DNA from: Ostreococcus mediterraneus
Lineage: Eukaryota; Chlorophyta; Mamiellophyceae; Mamiellales; Bathycoccaceae
Length of the DNA stretch: 32,519 nt
Assembly: GCA_012295225.1 (NCBI GenBank)
Contig: WMKK01000011.1
Location: 1-32,519, forward strand
Direction of reading: 5' to 3'
Of the stretch, positions 1 through 7,761 are shown in pieces. Under the pieces are notes generated by a model, which saw nothing but the letters and a program-made list of their open reading frames with translations, was not told the DNA's origin and did not search any database. Each line of letters starts with the position of its first letter. Positions within the stretch are counted from its first letter, which is position 1. The position numbers and the translations under genes are program-made.

Positions 1-98
1 CCCTAAACCCTAAACCCTAAACCCTAAACCCTAAACCCTAAACCCTAAACCCTAAACCCTAAACCCTAAACCCTAAACCCTAAACCCTAAACCCTAAA
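1..98. repeat. Telomere repeat array, (CCCTAAA)14
   Basis: Fourteen uninterrupted 7-bp units of CCCTAAA start at the first base. This is the plant-type (Arabidopsis-type) telomere repeat; the C-rich strand reading 5'->3' from base 1 means this is the left physical end of a chromosome. No unit is mutated, which fits telomerase-maintained DNA rather than an old interstitial block. Confidence 0.97.
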
Positions 99-145
99 TT
101 TAAAACTCAAAACCCTAATTTTTTAGGTCTTTTACAAACCCTAGC
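99..145. repeat. Degenerate telomere-like transition sequence
   Basis: Directly inside the perfect array lie T/A-rich remnants of the telomere unit (AAACTCAAAACCCTAA, then TTTTTTAGG and ACAAACCCTAG). The fragments are spaced irregularly and occur on both strands. They look like eroded telomere units marking the join between the telomere and unique DNA. Confidence 0.6.
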
Positions 146-392
146 GGGGGCGCTACGCGGCATCCCTAAAGACCCAGAAAACGACGCGGGTGTCTACGAC
201 CACAGAAACAGCATCCATAAAGGAGACACTCGCCCGCTAAAAATACTGTATGGACGCCCAGATTGCGACCGCGTTCTTGATGACAAATGTGGACGCGTCA
301 GTGATTCTTGCGTGTCACAGTTCAACTTCCCTGTGAAAAGTTATGGGTAGAAATAATACCAACTTGGTATTAATAATCTCACCTTCCGATAC
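146..392. other. Short subtelomeric unique stretch, 5' region of the first gene
   Basis: About 250 bases of unique sequence separate the telomere-like DNA from the first ATG at 393. I see no tandem repeat, no rRNA fragment and no credible open frame here. It must hold the promoter of the CBS gene. No convincing TATA box is visible, although an AT-rich patch (AATAATACCAACTTGGTATTAATAATC in two parts, with a TACCAA/TTGGTA inverted repeat) lies around 353-379. Confidence 0.5.
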
Positions 393-1478
393 ATGAAACG
401 ACACGTCCGAAGCGTCGCGCGCGCGTTTCCGTCACTCGCGGACGCACGACCCTTACGTTGCCACAGTACAAGCACAAGAATCACGCGCACGATGTGTTTA
501 CGCGTCGCTCGCGCATGCAGCGCCCTTGCGCGTTGGCGACTCTTCACGCAAAGTTCTTTACATGTCGATGTCGTCCGACGTGGCAGCTTCGCCACGGGTA
601 CATTTTTCACGCTCGAAAACGACGGCGGTACTTTCTTCGCGTCTTGGCCAGCGTCTCCGGTGTTCGCCAAACGCTACATTCTCAATCCGACCGTGCACAG
701 CTTGGATCCAGGGCACAACACCTGCCTTTGCCGGGACGTGCTCGAGGCGGCTCATACTCGTTGTCAAGCGATGAGCGAAGCTTCGAAATACTCAACGTAT
801 GGATGTGTACTAGTCTCGGATGTCATGCATGCCACATCTGCCAAGCATATAAAATTCGGGCAAACTCATTGGATCGACGAAGAAGCGCGAGTGATGGACG
901 CCGTTCGCCAGATGTTTGCTACACATTTGAGCGCCCTTGTCGTGATGCAACGTGAAGCGCTAGACGCAGACCGAAGCGGTGTCATTTCGGACGAAGAATT
1001 ACTTCTCAGTGCTGAAAACGACGCAATTGTAGGCATCATCACCGAACGTGACTATCTCAACGCCGTGGCTCAAGGCCAAATCGGACTACACACCAAGGTC
1101 AAGGATATCATGACAGACTTCAAGCATTCGGACGCCGCTGGCGAAAGCAAGAAGAAATTGATTTTCGCCTCGCCAGACAGCACTGCATTGGCCGCGGTTG
1201 AAACGATGACGAACAACCGACTGCGACACATTCCTGTGATTGGATCGAAAGGATTTGACAAACTTGGCAATCCAATTCAACCGCGCGTTCTGGGCGTGAT
1301 TTCAATAGGCGAGCTTTTGAAGAGCGTACTAGCAGAAGCTCGATGTGAAATTCATCAACTGGAGGGCTACATCCACGGCGACGCGGAATATTCGGCGGAA
1401 GAACACGTCAGCGGTCATTCAAACGATGTCAAGGTGGAAACGCGAGAACAACGCGACGAAGCTTCGTCGGCAAAATGA
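393..1478 (+). CDS. CBSX3: CBSX3-like paired-CBS protein with an embedded EF-hand-like loop
   Basis: 361 aa from the ATG at 393; an in-frame ATG at 492 (Met34) would give 328 aa and an Arg-rich, acid-free presequence (MCLRVARACSALARWRLF) typical of mitochondrial import. The first ~130 residues look lineage-specific. From about residue 140 the protein follows plant CBSX3: VSDVM, a first CBS unit ending GIITERDYL (214-222), KVKDIMT, a second CBS unit with RLRHIPVIG (276-284) and GVISIGELLKSV (301-312), then the CBSX3-type tail. Plant CBSX3 is a mitochondrial protein that binds adenosine ligands and activates o-type thioredoxin. Odd feature: between the strand SALVVM and GIITERD sits a loop, residues 191-202, with Asp1, Asp3, Ser5, Gly6, Ile8, Ser9 and Glu12 in canonical EF-hand positions. 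It is the telomere-proximal gene and converges with FZL, 90 bp away. Mitochondrial location is inferred. Confidence 0.85.
   Translation: MKRHVRSVARAFPSLADARPLRCHSTSTRITRTMCLRVARACSALARWRLFTQSSLHVDVVRRGSFATGTFFTLENDGGTFFASWPASPVFAKRYILNPTVHSLDPGHNTCLCRDVLEAAHTRCQAMSEASKYSTYGCVLVSDVMHATSAKHIKFGQTHWIDEEARVMDAVRQMFATHLSALVVMQREALDADRSGVISDEELLLSAENDAIVGIITERDYLNAVAQGQIGLHTKVKDIMTDFKHSDAAGESKKKLIFASPDSTALAAVETMTNNRLRHIPVIGSKGFDKLGNPIQPRVLGVISIGELLKSVLAEARCEIHQLEGYIHGDAEYSAEEHVSGHSNDVKVETREQRDEASSAK
963..998 (+). other. EF-hand-like calcium-binding loop inside CBS domain 1
   Basis: Codons 191-202 of the CBSX3-like protein read DADRSGVISDEE. Side-chain ligands fall at loop positions 1 (D), 3 (D), 5 (S), 9 (S) and 12 (E), with the invariant Gly at 6 and a hydrophobic Ile at 8. 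The following residues (ELLLSAEN) could form the exit helix. The preceding segment is the CBS beta-strand, so an entry helix is short or absent. It is therefore an EF-like loop rather than a full textbook hand. Confidence 0.75.
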
Positions 1479-1568
1479 TACAAAGATATGTAATGAAATG
1501 ATATGTTCCACTTCCGCTTGGGGATAAGTCAGTATTTGCAAGTGCGCGCGCTAAAGAATAAACAATTA

Positions 1569-4214
1569 CTACAGGTTTGCCACGTCGCGTTTGATTTCAT
1601 CTAGCGACTTTGCGAGCGAGCGTCGCTTGGTGATGCACTCATCGACGCGAGCCGCTTCGGCGCGAGCGCTCGCCTCCCACGGCGCGACGAGCGTCGCAAC
1701 GCTTTGCGCCACCTGACTCACTTCTCGCGTGCATTGCTTCTCCATGGTTTCTTCCAGCTCTTTGAGAAACGTCTCTGCAACGCGACGAATCTTTGCCTTC
1801 GTTTCTGATCGTTTCAATGGAAGCGCCAAAACAGAGACGTAGGCGCCAGCCGCGGCGAGCGCGTAAACCAAAACATCTTCAGTCAACGAATTCAAATAGC
1901 CAGTCGCCACAAATGCAATGAAAAACGCACCGGCGGCTGACCCCACGGTACTGTTCACAGCTCCTCTAATGGCTTCGTCTAGCATTTGCGCTGCGGCTAC
2001 GTGGTCAAAGCCAGTGGCCACGCTCATCGCCACCTTACTAGTCGCTTCAACCTCTTCGTCATCTTCCCACTCTGCCGCGAGGCGAACGAGAGAAGTTTCA
2101 AATCCTCTATCTTCAACCGCTTGCGTGTACGCTTTTATCTGCGCGTCGTTGTTGCGCTTTAACCATGCACTGAACTCTTGGACCGCCAATTTCAGCTGTT
2201 GCTCGCTATCGCCGAGCACGTTTGTTTTGTACTGCGTCATGACGCCGCTCGGGCCTGATCCCAAGATGTACGTGCTAAACAGCGAAGCAGCGTTTGACAA
2301 CCGAAGCGATTCATCAACAATGTTTTCCGCGCGCTTCACCGCGCTCGACACAACTTCTCTGGCAGCCGCGCGTTGCGTCGCTGCATCGGCAATCATCTCC
2401 GCCTTGTAATTGTCCATTTGCGTTTTCACCCCAGCCGCAATCGCAACTTCCGACTTTGCCTCATCGTCCTCGCCCTCCAAAATTTCTTCCGCGGCGTTGA
2501 GCAAGAGTTCACTAACATTCAAAGGAGTGGAGAGCTTGAGTCGCAGCGCCTCGCCGGCGCGCGCGCCGCTGCCCCCAAGGAATGACATGACGTAATCTTC
2601 GAATTCACCAAATCTACTCGAGATGAATTCACTGTCACGCGCGTACGATCCACCACGCTTTTTTGCCTTGAGCGCGTTTCTCGAGCTCACTGGTAGTACA
2701 GCCGGGTCTGAGACTCCGAGTAAGCGCGTCGCGTTCTCCTTGACAAACTTCATCACCTCGTCGACATCTCTCTCGCTCTCGAGCAAATCTGTCTTGTTCA
2801 CGACGAACACAACTTTTTTCCCCCACTTGCGAATGTACGTTAAAAATTTCACTTCGCTTTCCGTCATCGGCCGATCGGCGGAGAGCACGAACAAAACTAA
2901 ATCGGCTCGAGGCACAAACTCCTCTGTCAATCGCTGCTGTCGTTGCAAAATCACATTCGTGCCGGGAGTGTCGACGATGCGCACTTGTTGCAACAACTCC
3001 GCGGGAATTTCAATGTTGAAAAATCCATCCTCAGTCTGTTCGCGCCCCTTTTTGTTTCCATATCTCAACACTGAGATTTCATTCGTCGTCGGTAAGATTC
3101 CTTCGGCGACGAATTTATCGCCGAGCATAGCGTTGATGAGAGACGACTTGCCGGCGTTGAATTCGCCTACAATGACCAAGAGGAATAACTCTTCGAGTCC
3201 CTTGCGTGCTTCGACGAGGAGTTTGATTTCCTCCAAGTCTTGGCAGTTTTCTTGCAAAAACGCCAACACATCTTCAATCAATCGTCGTTCGCGTTCAATC
3301 ATTTCTTCCCCGGCGTCGCTCACGAGGCTAAATTTCTTTGGCGTCGCCGTCATCTCACCCGCCGCGCCCGTCGAGTCCACGTTCACCTTGTCATCTTGCT
3401 CCAACGCCTCCAAAACAAGTGCCACTCCAGCCTTGATCGATGCGACGTCCTTCAAGGATTCACCTTCGCGTAGGGTGACGCCATTTGCACGCTTGTCGGC
3501 GAGGAACGAAACGGCAGATTCGTCTGACACCTCATCCACCGTTGAGTCAACAAATATTGGCACACTAACAGCTTCGCGAATTGCATCGAGAACGGCGATG
3601 TCTCGCACGAGGAGCAGATCCGCTCCTTCCTTCGATGCCGTCTGCGCGTCGTCGGCATTAACGCATGAAACAACAACCAAGGATGTTTCGGGGAGAGATT
3701 TTCGCGCGACCACCGTCGGCACGCCGTCGTCGCTCAAAACGACGCCATCGAGTTCGGCGCTCGTCGCGATGTCTGTTCTGTCACATGCTAAAACCGCGGC
3801 TCGTGAACGCACGAGTGTTTTCAACGCCGTCGCCGCCTGATACAGCGTCTTCGCATTCGCACTGCCATCCGCATCGTTCAACACAACCACAGTCGCGCCG
3901 GCGGCCAACGCGGCTTCGATGTCGTCTTGCTTCTCCACGACGTCGGTCGGAGTGACGTAGATGCAAAATCCCGGAATTCGAACCTCCGCACGCTTGTTCC
4001 CGGCGAACAAATCACGCTTACTCGTGTCATTCGCCGTCTTTTCCGCGCCACCCCAACGAGGAAAAGCCTGCGATGTCAGCGCTCCTCGCGAGTGAATCTT
4101 TGTCGCTCGCATCCACGCTCCACCGTTCGTCCGCGTCGTCGAGCGGCGCGTGACGCGCCCGTGTGATGCTCGTGCAATCGGAGCCGCCAGCACCGTCGCC
4201 ATCATCGTCGTCAT
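1569..4214 (-). CDS. FZL: FZL, plastid dynamin-like (fuzzy-onion-like) membrane GTPase with TenI-like N-terminal domain
   Basis: 881 aa from the ATG at 4214. The N-terminus (MTTMMATVLAAPIARASHG, rich in T/A/R) looks like a plastid transit peptide. Residues ~80-270 resemble a ThiE/TenI-type TIM barrel (AGATVVVLNDAD, DGVVLSDDGVP), as also reported for Arabidopsis FZL. The GTPase follows: G1 GEFNAGKSS at 350-358, G2-like PTTNEIS at 375-381, G3 DTPG at 415-418, G4 NKTD at 473-476. Coiled regions then lead to two adjacent hydrophobic segments at ~756-773 and ~781-800, the membrane paddle of this family, and a helical tail. In Arabidopsis (912 aa) FZL acts at thylakoid and envelope membranes in thylakoid remodelling. 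The gene is complete and intronless, faces away from the deubiquitinase gene and converges on the CBS gene. I am confident of family and plastid location; thiamine-type catalysis by the N-terminal domain is doubtful. Confidence 0.93.
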   Translation of the reverse strand: MTTMMATVLAAPIARASHGRVTRRSTTRTNGGAWMRATKIHSRGALTSQAFPRWGGAEKTANDTSKRDLFAGNKRAEVRIPGFCIYVTPTDVVEKQDDIEAALAAGATVVVLNDADGSANAKTLYQAATALKTLVRSRAAVLACDRTDIATSAELDGVVLSDDGVPTVVARKSLPETSLVVVSCVNADDAQTASKEGADLLLVRDIAVLDAIREAVSVPIFVDSTVDEVSDESAVSFLADKRANGVTLREGESLKDVASIKAGVALVLEALEQDDKVNVDSTGAAGEMTATPKKFSLVSDAGEEMIERERRLIEDVLAFLQENCQDLEEIKLLVEARKGLEELFLLVIVGEFNAGKSSLINAMLGDKFVAEGILPTTNEISVLRYGNKKGREQTEDGFFNIEIPAELLQQVRIVDTPGTNVILQRQQRLTEEFVPRADLVLFVLSADRPMTESEVKFLTYIRKWGKKVVFVVNKTDLLESERDVDEVMKFVKENATRLLGVSDPAVLPVSSRNALKAKKRGGSYARDSEFISSRFGEFEDYVMSFLGGSGARAGEALRLKLSTPLNVSELLLNAAEEILEGEDDEAKSEVAIAAGVKTQMDNYKAEMIADAATQRAAAREVVSSAVKRAENIVDESLRLSNAASLFSTYILGSGPSGVMTQYKTNVLGDSEQQLKLAVQEFSAWLKRNNDAQIKAYTQAVEDRGFETSLVRLAAEWEDDEEVEATSKVAMSVATGFDHVAAAQMLDEAIRGAVNSTVGSAAGAFFIAFVATGYLNSLTEDVLVYALAAAGAYVSVLALPLKRSETKAKIRRVAETFLKELEETMEKQCTREVSQVAQSVATLVAPWEASARAEAARVDECITKRRSLAKSLDEIKRDVANL

Positions 4215-4349
4215 CGTCGTCCACTCGCACCGCTGCGACTAATCCACGACGCGTGTGTGCGTGTCCTCTGTGTCCTTCGTTCGTTCGTTCGCTCCTCCTC
4301 CTCCTCGTTCGTCGTTCGTCTCGGGCGTGTTGATTGCGTGTGACGTCTC

Positions 4350-4410
4350 TCGTCCTCGTTCTCGTCCTCGTCCTCGCACTCAGTCCTCGTCCTCGTCCTC
4401 GTCCTCGTCG
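4350..4410. repeat. TCCTCG hexanucleotide microsatellite
   Basis: Imperfect tandem TCCTCG/TCGTCC units, cleanest at about 4383-4408 where four to five units follow one another. It lies in the 5' region shared by FZL and the USP gene and makes shadow open frames in several phases. Confidence 0.8.
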
Positions 4411-4547
4411 CACGTCGTCGTCGCGTTGTGTCGAGCCATCGACAAAGCAGATAGACCCGTCAGCGTCTCGCTGGATTTCGTTCGTTTTTTTTTTTCGCGC
4501 AGTGGTTTGGTCGTCAGCCAGCCGTCAGTCACCGTCACCACTGTGCG

Positions 4548-4589
<42 letters not shown>

Positions 4590-4590
4590 G
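4548..4590. repeat. (CGT)n microsatellite upstream of the USP gene
   Basis: A run of about eleven CGT units followed by CGCCGTCGTCGG. It is upstream of the first possible ATG (4606) of the USP gene and is probably in the leader or promoter. Confidence 0.85.
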
Positions 4591-4827
4591 CGTGTGTCGT
4601 CGTGCATGCGTGCGCCAGAATACGCGCGCACACACACGTCGTCATCGGCGTCGGCGCCGACCTCTCGCGTACGCGCGCTCACCGAGGGCGACACGCACGC
4701 CGCCGAGCACCGAGTGGTGAAATTTCACCGCGCACGCCGCGCCGACCCTCCTCTCCTGAGCGCACGCGAACTCGAGGGCGTGATCGTACTCAACGCCTCG
4801 GACGCGGGTGAAAACGACGGAATAGGT

Positions 4828-6663
4828 ATGAGTCGAGATGCACGCGCCAACGGCGTGACGCACACGGATGGTGGCCCGAGCACGCGCAATCACGACAGAG
4901 GCGGGGACTTGTACGCATTGGAGGATGTGCGAATGACGTGGAAAGCGCCGCGGCGCGCCGGTGCGGGGTTAGCCAACCTTGGAAACACGTGCTTTTTAAA
5001 TGCGGTGTTACAATGCCTGACGCACACGCCGGCGTTGGCGCACTTTGCGTTGAGTGGAGAGCACAAAAAATTCCAAACACGTGGCGGAGGAGAAAACTCA
5101 TTCAACGCGTTGTATGAGCTCGGCGAACACATCGTGCGGGCGTTGAACTCCAGTGGCCGCACCATAGCCCCGATTGCGTTCGTCAAGAATCTCAGGGCGC
5201 TGTCCAAAACGTTTCGTAAAGGTAGGCAGGAGGACGCGCACGAATTCGTTCGGTGTTTGCTCGACGCGATGCACAAGCGGTGCGTCGACGTCGTCAAGCC
5301 CAAGTTAAAACCAAACTCTCCAAGGAGCGAGACGACGTTTTTGTGGAAGGTTTTTGGTGGCAAGTTGCGCTCGCAGGTGAACTGTAAGACGTGTGGGCGC
5401 AATAGTGAGACGTTTGATTCGTTTTTGGATCTTTCCTTGGACGTCGTGCGATGCAAGTCGGTGCTCGGCGCGTTCAAGGCGTTCACCGTCACAGAGGTCC
5501 TCGATGGCGATAATAAGTACAAGTGCGAAGGGAAATCGGCAAAGCCGCATTTTTCAAAGGCGTCGAAGCAGTTCACGGTGAATGAACCTCCCAATGTTTT
5601 AGCGTTACAGCTGAAGCGTTTTGCGTACGTTCCGTTTGGCCGAGGAAAGCTTTCGCACTTTGTCGAATACCCACTCGAACTCGATATCACGCCGTACATC
5701 AGCGAAGAACGACCGAACAGTTCCGGTGCGGCTGTTTATGAGTTATTTGCCGTGCTCGTTCACGCCGGGAACAGTTCGAACAGCGGTCATTACTATTGTT
5801 TTGTAAAGGCGGCCACGGGCACGTGGGTGGAGATGGATGACGAAGTCGTCTCGCCAGTGAGCGAGAAAACGGTGCTCAAGCAGCAAGCTTATTTGCTATT
5901 TTATACGAGAAAGAATGCTCCGGGTACATTTGAAGAGATTAACAATTCAAAGATGTGCCGTAACATTCCCGATAAGAAGAAGGTTTTGGTTAAAAGTGCG
6001 GCGGCGCCGGCGACGCAAACATTAGCCGCTCTAAAAAAGACTAAAGTTGAAGAGGTTGTCGTTGCGCCGCCTAAACCAGAGTCGGCCGCATCGAAGATGA
6101 AACTAGTGCGTCGGTCGCCTTCGCCACCGCCGTCACCAGAACCGGTAAGGTTGATGAAATCGCCGTCGCCAAAGCGCGCGCGAACTCCAAAGAATGGCGG
6201 GAGACCAAAGATTCGCAGCGCCTTTGACGCGGCGCGGCGTGCGTTGCTTTTGCGTCGATTAAAGCATTTAGGTAACGGTGTGGGAGTGACTTTAGAAGAT
6301 TTGGACCTGTCAATGGACTCGCCCGTGAGAACACGAAGCGCAAAGTCGTCAACGCACGGTGGCGAAGGCGAAAACGACGCGGCTGACGCCAAGGCGTGGC
6401 TGACGAAATCGAGCAAGCCAACCGTGTCGGGCTGGGACGACGACGACAAGGCGAGCGCGCCTTCGTCCAAAACGAAGCGTACATTGCAGAATAAAGGTGA
6501 GGTGAAGCGCGTAGGTAAGCGTGTGCGGCGTGAATATGACGAACTAGATGAAGAGTACGATCGAGGGCGCGTCGCCAAGCACCGGCGCAAGCGAGACAAG
6601 GATAAGGCGCCGCCGCTTCCAAAGGCTCGCGGTAGTCGCAACCCGTTTCAGCGTTCAAAGTAG
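4828..6663 (+). CDS. USP-type ubiquitin C-terminal hydrolase (deubiquitinase)
   Basis: 611 aa from the ATG at 4828; an in-frame ATG at 4606 would add 74 residues of low complexity, so the start is uncertain. The catalytic domain spans about residues 45-362: Cys box GLANLGNTCFLNAVLQC with Cys55, QEDAHEF at 134-140, His box NSGHYYCFVK with His321, then an Asp337/Asp338 pair in WVEMDDEVV and the closing AYLLFYTRK. The domain arrangement, with a long basic Ser/Pro-rich tail (SPSPPPSPEP, KRARTPK) ending in NPFQRSK, is like the USP36/USP42 group and plant UBP23-type enzymes; a nuclear or nucleolar role is inferred. Odd feature: the zinc-finger region keeps CKTC (186-189), but the second CxxC is reduced to a single Cys233 (YKCEGKSAK), so zinc binding is probably lost. 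It converges with IspF, 83 bp apart. Confidence 0.92.
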   Translation: MSRDARANGVTHTDGGPSTRNHDRGGDLYALEDVRMTWKAPRRAGAGLANLGNTCFLNAVLQCLTHTPALAHFALSGEHKKFQTRGGGENSFNALYELGEHIVRALNSSGRTIAPIAFVKNLRALSKTFRKGRQEDAHEFVRCLLDAMHKRCVDVVKPKLKPNSPRSETTFLWKVFGGKLRSQVNCKTCGRNSETFDSFLDLSLDVVRCKSVLGAFKAFTVTEVLDGDNKYKCEGKSAKPHFSKASKQFTVNEPPNVLALQLKRFAYVPFGRGKLSHFVEYPLELDITPYISEERPNSSGAAVYELFAVLVHAGNSSNSGHYYCFVKAATGTWVEMDDEVVSPVSEKTVLKQQAYLLFYTRKNAPGTFEEINNSKMCRNIPDKKKVLVKSAAAPATQTLAALKKTKVEEVVVAPPKPESAASKMKLVRRSPSPPPSPEPVRLMKSPSPKRARTPKNGGRPKIRSAFDAARRALLLRRLKHLGNGVGVTLEDLDLSMDSPVRTRSAKSSTHGGEGENDAADAKAWLTKSSKPTVSGWDDDDKASAPSSKTKRTLQNKGEVKRVGKRVRREYDELDEEYDRGRVAKHRRKRDKDKAPPLPKARGSRNPFQRSK

Positions 6664-6746
6664 GTCATTATGTAAGGCAACATACACACGACATAGGAGT
6701 ACAATGGCATCGTACTATGTATATTATGCACAAGGTTTTGCTTGCT

Positions 6747-7409
6747 TTAATTTTTGTAGAGCATGATAACCGTGTGGCACGCGATGCTACGGTTTTCTCC
6801 TAAAGAATCCACCTTTTCGTGCGTCTTAGCCTTAACATTGACCACCGACTCGTGCACGCCGAGCACTCGCGCGACGTTGGCTCGAATCTTATCCTTGTGC
6901 GGGCTAATTTTCGGGCGTTGCGCGATGAGCGTCACGTCCAAGTTTCCAATCGAGTACCCTTCGAGCTCCATCAAACGCACCGCTTCCACGACGAACACGT
7001 CGCTCGTTTGGCCTTTCCATTTCGGGTCGGTATCAGGGAACAACTGACCAATATCCGGCAACCCCAAAGCACCAGTAATAGCATCCACCACGCAATGCAT
7101 CAACACGTCTCCGTCGCTGTGCGCCACGCACCCTCTGTCGTGCGGAATCTCAATCCCACCGATGATCAACTTCAACTCTGGAAACTCCGCCGTGGATTCT
7201 AAACGATGCAAATCAAACCCGTGTCCGATGCGGTACGGCAACACCGGTGCCTCCTTGGGCTGTGCGCGAGCCACCACGCGCGCATTCGCTCGCGTGGTGC
7301 GTGCTCCCGCGCATCGCTTCGTCATCACCACGCGCGCGTTCGTCGCGCTCATCATCGTCGTCCTCGTCGTCATCGTCATCGTCGCGTTCATCGTCGTCGT
7401 CGCGTTCAT
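6747..7409 (-). CDS. ISPF: 2-C-methyl-D-erythritol 2,4-cyclodiphosphate synthase (IspF)
   Basis: 220 aa from the ATG at 7409. IspF converts CDP-methyl-erythritol 2-phosphate to the cyclic diphosphate and CMP in the plastid MEP isoprenoid pathway. Mature enzyme from ~residue 58: RIGHGFDLHRL gives metal ligands Asp66 and His68, and AHSDGDVLMH gives the third ligand His105. FPDTDPKWKG and KAKTHEKVDSLGENRSI complete the family signature, and the length of the mature part (~160 aa) is normal. The first ~50 residues (MNATTTMNATMTMTTRTTMM, then basic residues) are a plausible plastid transit peptide, almost entirely encoded by ATG/ACG-type triplets from the surrounding (CGT)n-like repeat. Several Met codons (7, 11, 13, 19, 20) could also start it. 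No intron is needed. Confidence 0.96.
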   Translation of the reverse strand: MNATTTMNATMTMTTRTTMMSATNARVVMTKRCAGARTTRANARVVARAQPKEAPVLPYRIGHGFDLHRLESTAEFPELKLIIGGIEIPHDRGCVAHSDGDVLMHCVVDAITGALGLPDIGQLFPDTDPKWKGQTSDVFVVEAVRLMELEGYSIGNLDVTLIAQRPKISPHKDKIRANVARVLGVHESVVNVKAKTHEKVDSLGENRSIACHTVIMLYKN

Positions 7410-7607
7410 CGTCGTCGTCGTCGTCGTCCTTACTCCTCGAGTGATGCGTGAAGGGTGGTGGGTATATAAATATATTCACCGTCCGTGCCGTGCCGTGTCG
7501 TCGCGTCGCGCACAGCGCTCACGTCGTCGTCGTCGTCGTCGTCGTCCCACCAGCTCGCCGCGTTATCCGTCGTGCGCCCGCGAGCCCGTGCCCGCGTCAT
7601 GAACACG

Positions 7608-7686
7608 GCTGGAAAAGAGATCGCGATTCATGCTTTCGCGCCGAATGTCCGAGAAAAGAAAGCCTCAGCGCGATCTCTTTTCCAGC
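7608..7686. repeat. Perfect 18-bp inverted repeat with inner stem (long hairpin)
   Basis: The arm GCTGGAAAAGAGATCGCG at 7608-7625 is repeated as its exact reverse complement at 7669-7686, separated by 43 bases. Inside the loop a second pair, GCTTTC (7632-7637) and GAAAGC (7658-7663), would extend the structure. A transcript from either strand would fold into a strong hairpin. No known RNA family is recognised. Confidence 0.9.
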
Positions 7687-7744
7687 ACACCACCAGCGCG
7701 CGGATGGAACGTCGCACCGACCGACGCACACCCTGTAAATGGCT

Positions 7745-7761
7745 TAAACCCTAAGGGTTTA
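7745..7761. promoter_or_regulatory. Head-to-head telo-box pair
   Basis: TAAACCCT (7745-7752), one A, then AGGGTTTA (7754-7761) form an inverted repeat of the telomere unit. AAACCCTAA is the plant telo-box, a promoter element of translation-related and other housekeeping genes. It sits about 240 bp upstream of the thioredoxin start and 335 bp upstream of IspF. Its regulatory role here is inferred. Confidence 0.55.

Larger units (their letters stand above)
4215..4605. other. Divergent 5' region of FZL and the USP gene, microsatellite-rich
   Basis: This stretch separates the FZL start from the first in-frame ATG (4606) of the USP gene. It holds CT/CG-rich simple sequence: TCCTCG-type repeats at about 4350-4410, a T9 run near 4488 and a (CGT)n tract from 4548. 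Open frames across it have low-complexity, Arg/Ser-rich translations and no ATG in the USP frame before 4606, so I treat it as promoter and leader sequence. I see no clear TATA box. Confidence 0.5.

Noticed and set aside
341-670. Minus-strand open frame over the start of the CBS gene
   Set aside because: It begins with TTG, has Arg-rich shadow composition and overlaps the CBS gene antisense.
2623-3840. Long plus-strand open frame opposite FZL
   Set aside because: A mirror frame of the real FZL gene: Ser/Thr/Arg-rich translation without any motif, while FZL has full GTPase motifs.
4255-4827. Extending the deubiquitinase to the GTG at 4255
   Set aside because: No ATG before 4606, and the translation is a Ser/Arg low-complexity product of microsatellites; a eukaryotic gene would need ATG.
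7599-7754. 51-codon plus-strand frame starting MNTAGKEIAI
   Set aside because: It is formed largely by the two arms of the perfect inverted repeat, ends in the telo-box (stop TAA), and shows no family likeness. The hairpin is the more likely feature.
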